DNA from: Megaustenia siamemsis
Lineage: Eukaryota; Mollusca; Gastropoda; Stylommatophora; Ariophantidae
Assembly (NCBI GenBank): GCA_032433765.1
Contig: JAVIAB010000159.1
Span: forward strand, 3,202,342 to 3,266,341
DNA: 64,000 nt
Reading direction: 5' to 3'
In this document: positions 11,615 to 20,693 of the stretch, in pieces
Layout: the number at the start of each line of letters is the position of its first letter
How positions within the stretch are numbered: position 1 is the first letter of the stretch
Translations under genes and position numbers: made by a program
Notes under the pieces: generated by a model
What the model saw: the letters and a program-made list of their open reading frames with translations, nothing else
Database searches by the model: none
What the model was told of the DNA's origin: nothing

Positions 11615-11885
11615 TAGAGTTATTGCAGGTCATCATCATTGCACTCTGAACATGTGCCTATCTTAACTCCCATCTCTATCATCCGAAGAAGTGACGTGGA
11701 TTTGTGTTTGTCGAAGTACTGTGCTCTTCCCACATCTCGGAGGGCATTGATGATGTCCGCCCGATCCATTGGTTGACCGTCCTGAACGACAGCCCAGCTA
11801 GCCAACCTGTCCGCTCTTTCATTTCCCCATACTCCCGCATGTCTAGGGACATGGACAAATGCTATCCAGCATATTATCGCAATGT
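11615..11885 (-). mobile_element. I-3 LINE fragment, inverted copy
   Basis: The minus strand encodes FVHVPRHAGVWGNERADRLA, DRADIINALRDVGRAQYFDK and then, after an internal deletion, TCSECNDDD. This is the end of the RNase H domain and the Cys-rich tail seen at 9970-10330, in opposite orientation. It abuts the 3' tail of RTE-A at 11890. Confidence 0.8.
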
Positions 11886-12661
11886 AGTTCATCATCATCA
11901 TCATCGAGTGCCTTCTCCGCAACGAAGGTTGGCTACCATGGATCGCGATTCTACTCTGTTTCTTGCTTTGATGGTGCAGGCTGTCATAGATTGACTTGTC
12001 CATCTTTTGATGTTACTCATCCATGTTAGTCTTGGTCTTCCTCGGCCTCTTTTACCTTGTATTTTTCCTTCTAATATTACTTTTAGTAGGCTGCTGTGTC
12101 TTCATGCCCCAAACATTTCATTTGTCTTGTCTTAATTGTATTTAGTAGTTCTCTTTTTATTTTCAGTTGTTTCAAAACTTCATCATTTGTTATCTTTTCT
12201 TTCCATCCAATTCTACCTATTCTTCTATAAATCCACATTTCAAAGGCTTCAATTTTCTGTTCTGTTTTCTTGTCTAATGTCCATGTTTCTGCACCATACA
12301 GGAACATTGAGAATATGTAACATTTTGCCATTCTTAGTTTCAGCCCTGCTGATATTTGTTTTGTTGTTAGTATATTTTTCATGGCATTAAAATTACTTTT
12401 TGCCATACCTATTCTTTTGTTTATTTCAATTGTGCATCTTCCTTCATTGGTTATAGTATGTCCCAGGTAGTTGTAGTTCTGGATTGTCTCCAGATGTATT
12501 CCCTCAACTGTGATATTTAATTGTAGGTCTTGAGAATTTTCTTTGTTTATGATCATAGTTTTAGTCTTTTTGATATTCATTTCTAGTCCATATTTTTTGC
12601 TTGTTATGCTTATCACATTAAGCAATTGATGTAGGTCTTTAGGATTTTCTGCTAGTAGAAC

Positions 12662-14945
12662 AGTATAAAACAGATAAGTTAACAGCTAAGATCCTCAAGG
12701 CAATTGATAGCCATAATCTAATACATCTCCAAAAAATGTTCAACATCATTTGGAGAACAGAGAAGACACCTCATAAATGGAAAAAAGGAATCATTGTTAA
12801 GATTCCAAAAATAGCAATCTGAGAGATTGTAACAACTGGAGAGGCGTGACACTTTTGTCAGTTCTTCTACCTTTTAGCTCCCAGTGGAGCATAGGTCTTC
12901 AACAAACACTTTCCAAGTCGTTCTGTTTTTTGCCATTCTTTTAAGATCATTCCATGTCTTCTCCATCATCTTCATCTCTGCTTCGATCTGTCTTCTCCAA
13001 GAATTCCTTGGTCTTCCTCTTTGTCTTTTCCCCTGGGGATTCCAAAAAAGGACCTGTTGTGTAATACTCTCAGTTGACTTCCGTAGTGTGTGTCCTATCC
13101 AGGGTCTTCGTCTTCGCTGTATCTCTTTTCCCACTGGTGTTTGACTGGTACATTTCCATAATTCTATGTTAGTGATTTTGTCCTGCCATTTCCATCCATT
13201 TATTCTGCGTAAGCATCCATTACTGAAAGTCTATACCTTCGTGAGTGTTAATTTTGTTATTCTCCATGTTTCACAGCCATATAATAGGACCGACTTAACA
13301 TTTGAGTTGAAAATTTTTATTTTTGTATTTAACCTAATTTCTTTGGATTTCCATATGTTTTCCAGTGCAATGAAAGCTCCTCTTGCTTTTGATATCCTTA
13401 TTTTGGTATCATTTTATGTACCTCCCTCTTTATCTATATTACTGCCCAGATATATGTAAGATTCTACGTTTAGTAAAGGTATTTCTCCTAGTTTTATTTG
13501 GTTATTGCCAACTGCATTAATTCTCATAATGTTGGTCTTATCTCTATTAATCTTTAGTCCTAGCTGTTGTGATCTCTCATCTAATATACTCATGTTATCC
13601 TGCATACTTTTGTCAGTTGCCTCAAAGTTATTCTGCAAAATCATCCTAAATAGAATAAAGAATTCAATAGATACAGTAATGCGTGAAGAACAGGCTGGGT
13701 TTAGAAAAGGGAGAAGCTGCCTTGACCATATTTTCACTCTACGACTTATATTGGAGGAACACATTGAAAAGCAAAAACCTTTTGTACTTAACTTCATCGA
13801 CTTCAAAAAGCATTTGATAGTATTCATAGAGATTCTTTGTGGAAAATTCTGAAGCATTATGGCTTGCCATCAAAAATCATAAATATTATCAAAGACATGT
13901 ATGATGGTTACACATGTGCAGTTTGAACAGAGGAAGGACTGAGCGAATGTTTCCAAATAGAAACTGGGGTTAAACAGGGATGTATTTTATCGCCCTTGTT
14001 ATTTGGAATTGTTATGGACTTCATAATGAAGAAATGCTGCACTGGTAATAAAGGCATCGAATGGATACAAGGAGACCATTTGGAGGACCTCGACTTTGCT
14101 GATGCCATAGTTCTCATCAGCAGTCAGATAAAAACGATGCAGGAAAACACAAATTAACTGTCATCAATAGCCAGCAAAATTGGGCTTGAGATCAATCATG
14201 AAAAGACTCTAGTCATGAAAAGTTTAATTCCAACAGATGACAAAATATACATGGAAAACAAACCAGCAGAAGAGATCGATCACTTTATCTATCTTGGAAG
14301 TCACATTGATCAAGAAGAGGAAAGAAATTAGAATCAGAATAGCTAAAGCAGCAATGTCTTTCAGAAGCCTTGAAAAGTTGTGGAAATCAAAACTCATCAG
14401 CGCGAACACAAAACTTAGACTATTCAAATAAAATGTACTATCAACCCTTACGTATGCGTGTGAAAGCTGGAAAACAACAAGAGATATAGAAACAAAGTTG
14501 AACGCATTCGAAAATAAATGTCTAAGGAAAATACTTGGTATAGCGTGGAACGAATTCAAAACAAACGAGGAAATAAGAGAAATCGCCAATCAACCACTAA
14601 TATCTTCAGTAATAAAGAAAAGACGATGGTCATATGTTGGATATGTGATGAGAAGAGATAATAACCGAATAGCAAAGCAAGCCCTCATGTGGGAAACAAC
14701 AGGTAAGAGAAAAAGAGGAAGACCCAGGGAGACACTAAGAAGAACATTGATGAGAGAGGCAAGAGCAGCAGGATTCGGCTCCCTCAATGAGATAGAGCAG
14801 CTTGCACAGAACAGAGACAAATGACGAGATTTGATAAAATATCTTTAAAAGAAAACTGCTAGAACAAAAATTCAGATAGGAGGAGTATCTTGGTCTACGC
14901 CGTATGGGCCGGCTACGGCTCGAAAGGTCAATAGATAGATAGCTG
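12662..14945 (+). mobile_element. LINE-C, longest copy, itself interrupted by LINE-D
   Basis: Plus-strand LINE-C in two parts, 12662-12863 and 13606-14945. The left part encodes KGIIVKIPK and the NWRGVTLLSV start of RT. After the LINE-D insert it continues ASKLFCKIILNRIKNSID, EEQAGFRKGRSCLDHIFTLR, NFIDFKK (motif A), ETGVKQGCILSPLLF and the YADD-equivalent region, here DFADAI (Asp changed to Ala). It then has the tail LTYACESW, WSYVGYVMRRD and GKRKRGRPRETLRRTL, and the GATA-type 3' end. In-frame stops (for example TGA near 13925) show it is dead. Confidence 0.85.
12851..13618 (-). mobile_element. LINE-D, 5' truncated, with 13-bp target duplication
   Basis: ACTTTTGTCAGTT at 12851-12863 and 13606-13618 flanks a minus-strand element (12864-13605). 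It encodes LQNNFEATDKSMQDNMS, GLKINRDKTNIM, SVLLYGCETWRITK, RRPWIGHTLRKSTESITQQ and WNPQGKRQRGRPRNSWRR, ending KVFVEDLCSTGS. Removing it and one duplication restores an uninterrupted LINE-C RT frame across the site. A second copy is at 23306-23779. Confidence 0.9.
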
Positions 14946-15019
14946 ATAGATATCATCAGCATATCTTAGGTTATTGATTATCTTTCCATTAATGTTTAGG
15001 CCTGGCATCTCTGAGATGT

Positions 15020-15429
15020 TTTTAAAGATTTCTATCTATCTATCTATTGACCTTTCGAGCCGTAACCGGCCCATAGGGCGTAGACCAAGATACACCTTCT
15101 CCTATATGAATTTTTGTTCTAGCAGTTTTCTTTTAAAGATATTTTATTAAATCTCGCCATCTGTCTCTGTTCTGTGCAAGCAGTTCTATCTCATTGAGGG
15201 AGCCGATTCCTGCTGCTCTTGCCTCTCTCATCAATGTTCTTCTCAGTGTCTCCCTGGGTCTTCCTCTTTTTCTTTTACCTGTTGTTTCCCATATGAGGGC
15301 TTGCTTTGCTATTCGATTATTATCTCTTCTCATCACATGTCCAACGTATGACCATCGTCTTTTCTTTATTACTGAAGATATTAGTGGTTGATTGGCGATT
15401 TCTCTAATTTTTTTAAATTTTAAAGATTT
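15020..15429 (-). mobile_element. LINE-C 3' end inserted in RTE-A, 12-bp target duplication
   Basis: TTTTAAAGATTT at 15020-15031 and 15418-15429 flanks a 5'-truncated minus-strand LINE-C (15032-15417) with the conserved 3' block and CTAT repeat tail. The coding part runs from WSYVGHVMRRDNNRIAK to DLIKYL. Removing it joins the two RTE-A pieces. Confidence 0.9.
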
Positions 15430-15541
15430 GCTCAGTGTTTAAATTGAACAAGCTTGGTGATAGGGTGCATCCTTGTCTTACTCCTCTTTTTATGTCCATG
15501 GGTGTAGAGTTCTCCTTGTTATATTTTATTATATTATATTA

Positions 15542-15720
15542 TATATATGTATGTGTGTGTGTGTGTGTGTGTGCTGTTGTTTGTTGTTCCAGCTGAAGGC
15601 TTACTTGCCCGAAACGTCAATTTTTATTTTGATACTCACCTACGTAAACCTGCTACCATACAACATTTTTTTTCTCTGTATTTCAATTATCATTGTCTTC
15701 ATGTACATTTCCTCGAAAGA
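15542..15720. repeat. TG microsatellite and flank
   Basis: A (TG)n run lies at about 15550-15573. It is followed by GCTGAAGGC...CCCGAAACGTC (15592-15618), a string resembling the GAAAC side of hammerhead-like ends in Penelope-type elements. The CTGATGA core is not present, so this is only a faint similarity. Confidence 0.4.
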
Positions 15721-15724
15721 TTAT

Positions 15725-16200
15725 AAACATCAAATGGCAAGCCAAAGTAACCAACTCTAATGCCTTACAATGAACCAAACTCCCATCCATCATGGCAGGC
15801 CAAAGTAAACAACTCTAATGCCTTACAATGAACCAAACTTCCATCCATCATGGCAGGACAAAGTAAACAACTCTAATGTCTTACAATGAACCAAACTCCC
15901 ATCCATCATGGCAGGACAAAGTAAACAACTCTAATGTCTTACAATGAACCAAACTCCCATCCATCATGGCAGGACAAAGTAACCAACTCTAATGTCTTAC
16001 AATGAACCAAACTCCCATCCATCATGGCAGGACAAAGTAAACAACTCTAATGTCTTACAATGAACCAAACTTCCCATCCATCATGGCAGGACAAAGTAAA
16101 CAACTCTAATGTCTTACAATGAACCAAACTTCCATCCATCATGGCAGGCCAAAGTAAACAACTCTAATGTCTTACAATGAACCAAACTCCCATCCATCAT
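15725..16200. repeat. 58-bp minisatellite, about 8 copies
   Basis: Head-to-tail units starting CATGGCAGGACAAAGTAAAC, spaced 58 bases apart (for example 15791 and 15849). Units differ by single changes (CC/TC, GGC/GGA). No spacers and no coding potential. Confidence 0.95.
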
Positions 16201-16204
16201 GACA

Positions 16205-16480
16205 ACACTTATGAGCCATAGACTAAGGTGGCTGGGTCATGTAAGAAGAATTGCAAACATTCATATTCCAAAACAAACAAATGCCTGGTGAACTTAAGGA
16301 CGGAAAGAGACCCCTGCTGAGATATAAGGAATTTTGAAGGGCTTTTATGAATTAATTCTCTATCAGTTAAAGAGACCAGGAAAATCTTTCTGCAGATAGT
16401 AGCACATGACGAGCAGAAACATAAATTTTAAAAAGTCACAACAACTTTTTAGGCAAAGCTGGTATCAAATTCAAAAGTCA
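16205..16480 (+). mobile_element. LINE-G: decayed LINE 3' fragment
   Basis: The translation LMSHRLRWLGHVRRIANIHI, PKQTNAW and then GRKETP resembles the C-terminal end of LINEs that read RLRWLGHVCRM...RIPKxxLYGEL. Stops and frameshifts are frequent. Beyond about 16480 similarity is lost. Confidence 0.55.
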
Positions 16481-16587
16481 ACAGGTGGAGGAGATGGGAG
16501 ACAAGGCCAGGCACAACAGTATTATAGTGCCAGCATTAGGATGGGTGATTACCACGTCACCGGACCAGGTTTTGCCATTGGTAAAAA

Positions 16588-16603
16588 GGGGGGGGGGGGG
16601 GGG
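16588..16603 (+). repeat. Run of 16 G
   Basis: An uninterrupted run of 16 G preceded by five A. The length is unreliable in most assemblies. Confidence 0.9.
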
Positions 16604-17260
16604 TTTGTTGTGTGCCGCCTGTTGGAATTTTCGTGATGACTCTCTTTATTCACATTTTCTCATATAATAAGGAAAAGGACGTATCAAGTATATATTTTTT
16701 TATTCAAATATATTACATTTTAGATAACAATGTATTCTTTAACTTAGAATTCAACTATTTCCCCATTGTAGAGTTGATAAGCTGTTCTATAACATGTCAT
16801 TGAATTTGTTCGATGCTAATGTATTCAGGGATGTTTGTCTAGATTCAGGAGAGCTATAAGGAGATCATGTGTGGATTTGTGAACTAGTTTGTCATTTCAC
16901 ATTGCAGATCTTGCTGGGGAGGAGATCTGAGCATTGATGGACTGTTGTTTAGTGAGCTATGAGCATCATCTGATGACTAACTCATTTACAAAATGAAAAG
17001 ACAAGAAAACATCCTGGAGGTGTACCAAAAATAAGTGCTGATACAGGCTATAAACTGTTAAACAATGACAGCAAGAATTGGAAGTAGCAACAACCAATGG
17101 AAACTATTCAAGAATAAATTCATTCTTTTGCTGAATACACCTCTAGATATCAATATTAATAGGTTAAAGAGATCAATGGTCAGATCAAAGCTGGTGACAT
17201 GTCCCTAAAGCTTGTATCAGTATATATATTATTATTGCTACAAAATCTTTCTCTGTTCAG
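16604..17260. other. Spacer, possible I-3 LINE tail
   Basis: No gene seen. About 16903-16945 (ATCTTGCTGGGGAGGAGATCT...) resembles the LLRRGSEHLWTC end of I-3 (10290-10320) and is probably a decayed fragment. Confidence 0.4.
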
Positions 17261-17261
17261 T

Positions 17262-17446
17262 ACTTGTCAGGAATGGTTGTAGCAGATGTTAAGCACATGT
17301 CAGGAATGATTGTAGCAGATGTTCAGCACATATCAGGAATGATTGTAGCAGATGTTCAGAACATGTCAGGAATGGTTGTTGCAGATGTTCAGCACATGTC
17401 AGGAATGGTTGTAGCAGATGTTCAGCACATGTCAGGAATGGTTATT
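17262..17446. repeat. 33-bp minisatellite, about 5.6 copies
   Basis: Unit GTCAGGAATGGTTGTAGCAG followed by ATGTTCAGCACAT. Because 33 is a multiple of three it stays open in one frame (SGMVVADVQHM repeats), but that is a by-product of the repeat and not evidence of a gene. Confidence 0.9.
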
Positions 17447-17755
17447 TAGATAGTTAGCAGATATTGATGATGTCAGTCAATTAGATCTGTTTCTGAAGCT
17501 AAATTGAGGGAATTACTTAGATAGCAGACATTGATGATGTCAGACAATTAGATCTGTTTCTGAAGCTAAATTGAGTGAATTATTTAGATAGTTAGCAGAC
17601 ATTGATGATGTCAGACAATTAGATCTGTTTCTGAAGCTAAATTGAGTTAATTATTTAGATAGTTAGCAGATATTGATGATGTCAGACAATTAGATCTGTT
17701 TCTGAAGCTAAATTGAGAAATTATTTAGATAGTTAGCAGACACTGATGATACTAG
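17447..17755. repeat. 72-bp minisatellite, about 4 copies
   Basis: Units containing GCAGACATTGATGATGTCAG and CTGTTTCTGAAGCTAAATTG, separated by about 72 bases. The last unit is diverged. It directly follows the 33-bp array. Confidence 0.9.
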
Positions 17756-17928
17756 ACAACCAAGTTCTCAGAGAATTACCAAGTGAGCCTACACCATATA
17801 CTTCATGTGTTCCTAGTCTAATCATGGAATCTCATTACAGTCGAGACATCCTTATATCTGCACCACCATCCATCTCAGCATAAGCGCATACAGACCGACT
17901 GTTCTAGTAAGATATAATTTACAGAAAG

Positions 17929-18215
17929 TATACAGTTATGAGGGAGCCGCGATAGCTCAGTGGTTAGTGAACTGGATTACCACGGACAAGGGGTAGGGTT
18001 CGATCCCAACCGACGGCTTCCGGGTTCACCCAGCCTTAAATGGGTACCGGATTTTTTTCTGGGAAAGTAAAGCAGCACGGGCGTAATACTGACCACATTA
18101 CCCCCAAAATCGTGTGCTGAAGGTCTGTAAAATATAGGGTCACTAACACCATATTTCCCTATACGCCACTTGGCGTGATGGGGGTACTTTACTTTACTTT
18201 TTATACAGTTATGAG
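17929..18215 (+). mobile_element. tRNA-derived SINE with 14-bp target duplication
   Basis: TATACAGTTATGAG at 17929-17942 and 18202-18215 flanks a 259-bp element (17943-18201). The head resembles a tRNA, with an A box TAGCTCAGTGG (17953-17963) and B box GGTTCGATCCC (17997-18007), 34 bases between the two boxes, as needed for internal RNA polymerase III initiation. The body contains CACCCAGCCTTAAATGGGTA, reminiscent of the central domain of mollusc Meta-type SINEs (from memory, to be checked). The tail is (TACTT)n. It is inserted in, or beside, a LINE-F fragment. Confidence 0.88.
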
Positions 18216-18715
18216 TATACAGGTAGAGAAATTAAAGTATTTGGGCACAATGTTTACAGAAGATGGAAAACTAGACAGAAAAATTGACATGAGACTACTA
18301 CAAAAAGCAAATGCTATCACATACCAGCTTTCACCATTGTAAAGACATCCAAACATTTCTACAACAGCTAAACAACAAATGATAAATAGCATTTTCATAC
18401 CAACTTTGTGCTAAGTTAAACATGGACCCTATCTAAATCACATTTAAGAATAATCAATACATGTGAGATGTGATGCTTGAGAAAAGTAACAAACAACACA
18501 GGAAGAGATAGAATACCAAATGAAATCATAAGAAAAATATGTAGGAATAAAACCCTGCCAAGAATATATAGAGCAACAACTTAAATGGTTGGGCCACCTG
18601 GTCAGAATGAATTCTCACCAATCACCATCAAGGGCATTCTCAAAAGGTAGACCTCGAAGATGGATAGATGTACATAACATGAAGTTGTTAAATAATGTTA
18701 CAGAAATGTGAATCA
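18216..18715 (+). mobile_element. LINE-F 3' fragment
   Basis: Plus-strand LINE remnant encoding VEKLKYLGTMFTEDGKLDRK, TTAKQQMINSIFIPTLCY, CQEYIEQQLKWLGHLVRM and FSKGRPRRWID across several frames. It is related to LINE-E but a different family. Another copy, minus strand, lies inside the 47-bp satellite at 40621-41131. Confidence 0.75.
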
Positions 18716-18887
18716 AACAAAACATTATTTTAAAAAGTATATTTTTAAAAAATATGCATATAATACGCAATAAGGAAAATAAAATAATTACAACCTAGAC
18801 AACAGGGAAATGATTGTTTGATATACATAAATATTTACAGACAATTTGGAGAAGGCTACTTTTTCACTGGCAGAGTTAATTCCTCCT

Positions 18888-20213
18888 CTAGTCTTTGTAT
18901 TTCCTTGTTCCAATGTGGCTTGCAGTTTCTTCTTGCTCCCCTAGTCTTTATATTTCTTTGCTCCAATATGGCTTGCAGTTTCTTCTTGCTCCCCTAGTCT
19001 TTATATTTCTTTGCTCCAATATGGCTTGCAGTTTCTTCTTGCTCCTCTAGTCTTTGTATTTCCTTGTTCCAATGTGGCTTGCAGTTTCTTCTTGCTCCCC
19101 TAGTCTTTGTATTTCTTTGCTCCAATATGACTTGTAGTTTCTTCTTGCTCCCCTAGTCTTTATATTTCTTTGCTCCAATATGGCTTGCAGTTTCTTCTTG
19201 CTCCCCTAGTCTTTATATTTCTTTGCTCCAATATGGCTTGCAGTTTCTTCTTGCTCCTCTAGTCTTTGTATTTCCTTGCTCCAATGTGGCTTGCAGTTTC
19301 TTCTTGCTCCCCTAGTCTTTGTATTTCTTGTTCCAATATGGCTTGCAGTTTCTTCTTGCTCCCCTAGTCTTTGTATTTCTTTGCTCCAATATGACTTGTA
19401 GTTTCTTCTTGCTCCCTAGTCTTTATATTTCTTTGCTCCAATATGGCTTGCAGTTTCTTCTTGCTCCCCTAGTCTTTATATTTCTTTGCTCCAATATGGC
19501 TTGCAGTTTCTTCTTGCTCCCCTAGTCTTTGTATTTCCTTGTTCCAATATGGCTTGCAGTTTCTTCTTGCTCCCCTAGTCTTTGTATTTCCTTGTTCCAA
19601 TATGGCTTGCAGTTTCTTCTTGCTCCCCTAGTCTTTGTATTTCTTTGTTCCAATATGGCTTGTAGTTTCTTTTTGCTCCCCTAGTCTTTGTATTTCTTTG
19701 CTCCAATATGACTTGTAGTTTCTTTTGCTCCTCTAGTCTTTGTATTTCTTTGCTCCAATATGACTTGTAGTTTCTTCTTGCTCCTCTAGTCTTTGTATTT
19801 CTTGTTCCAATGTGGCTTGCAGTTTCTTCTTGCTCCTCTAGTCTTTGTATTTCCTTGTTCCAATGTGGCTTGCAGTTTCTTCTTGCTCCTCTAGTCTTTG
19901 TATTTCCTTGTTCCAATATGACTTGTAGTTTCTTTTTCTCCTCTAGTCTTTGTATTTCTTTGCTCCAATATGACTTGTAGTTTCTTCTTGCTCCTCTAGT
20001 CTTTGTATTTCCTTGTTCCAATATGACTTGTAGTTTCTTCTTGCTCCTCTAGTCTTTGTATTTCCTTGTTCCAATATGACTTGTAGTTTCTTCTTGCTCC
20101 TCTAGTCTTTGTATTTCCTTGCTCCAATATGTCTTGTAGTTTCTTCTTGCTCCTCTAGTCTTTGTATTTCTTTGCTCCAATATGACTTGTAGTTTCTTCT
20201 TGCTCCTCTAGGA
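18888..20213. repeat. 53-bp minisatellite, about 25 copies, grown from a LINE
   Basis: Units such as CTAGTCTTTGTATTTCCTTG repeat every 53 bases (for example 20102, 20155, 20208). On the minus strand a unit spells GARRNYKSYWSKEIQRLEEQ in one frame, which is the I-type LINE linker that continues uninterrupted on the right (20214-20450) and, in part, on the left (LEEELTLPVKK at about 18855-18895). Because 53 is not a multiple of three, the frame rotates from unit to unit, so the long minus-strand frames here are not a protein. Confidence 0.92.
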
Positions 20214-20450
20214 ATTGATTCCTTGGTGGCTCTCAGAGTTGTCCCAGTTAACTTCTCTACCTTATTAAAGACTTTCTTTTGATGTCTATTGATGTCTACA
20301 ATGTAGGTGTCTCTCAGCTTGGCACAAATTTCCCACTTGGCTCTAATGTAGTTTATCAGGGTGAAGGTTTTTTTTGGATATGTAGGTCTACTCTTGCATG
20401 CATTCTCTTGTGTGCATTTAGATTCACTCTGGCTCATGTGTTTATAAATA
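20214..20450 (-). mobile_element. I-4: I-type LINE linker fragment
   Basis: The minus-strand translation includes NYIRAKWEICAKLRDTYIV, VFNKVEKLTGTTLRATKESI and PRGARRNYKSYWS. The IPRGARxxYKxYW signature joins endonuclease and RT in I-type LINEs, and is also seen at about 61944-61985 (TIPRGARKHYKPYW). It runs directly into the 53-bp array. Confidence 0.75.
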
Positions 20451-20479
20451 TCTCAAAAAGAAAAAAAATACACCACATG

Positions 20480-20693
20480 TCACATTAGAAAGGTTAATCT
20501 CCTGTATTTTATTTTGTGTTCTGTTACTGGGAGCAAATCTTGCAACATATAAGTCATGTTTATGAGGTTTTTCTCATTTGTGTTGTATGAAATCGTTATG
20601 TTGACTTAAAACTGCACTTCATAAATCACATTTATAAGACTTTTCTCCTGTATGTATTTTATTCTGTATTATTTAATGGCCTCTTAGTAACAT
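20480..20693 (-). pseudogene. Degenerate zinc-finger units after the stop codon
   Basis: Beyond the stop at 20694 the plus strand still shows decayed versions of the array linker (GACTTTTCTCCTGTATGTAT, GAGGTTTTTCTC) and CACATTTATAAG at about finger spacing. At least two fingers have decayed here. An AATAAA (plus strand TTTATT at 20658-20663) about 30 bases after the stop could serve as a poly(A) signal. Confidence 0.6.

Larger units (their letters stand above)
11890..15541 (-). mobile_element. RTE-A LINE in three pieces, host of a nested insertion cluster
   Basis: RTE-A on the minus strand occupies 11890-12661, 14946-15031 and 15418-15541. Its (TGA)n tail is at the left (CATCATCATCATCATCG). 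The first piece encodes the post-RT region (LEMNIKKTKTMIINKENSQD, YGAETWTLDKK); the right pieces continue into the YADD box and upstream RT. LINE-C on the plus strand is inserted near the YADD codons, LINE-D is inserted inside that LINE-C, and another LINE-C is inserted at 15032. It is 5' truncated at about 15541. Confidence 0.85.

Noticed and set aside
16588..16603. G16 run as a regulatory quadruplex
   Set aside because: A single uninterrupted run with uncertain length; no gene nearby to regulate.
17264..17449. Frame repeating SGMVVADVQHM
   Set aside because: It follows from a 33-bp repeat that is a multiple of three; no family, no start context and no splice sites.
17943..18015. A genuine tRNA gene
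   Set aside because: A and B boxes are good, but the arms do not close into a full cloverleaf by eye. The unit continues into a SINE body with tail and target duplication.
19575..20437. Long minus-strand frames in the 53-bp array
   Set aside because: The 53-bp period rotates the reading frame, so the apparent protein alternates between translations of the same LINE piece. Not a gene.
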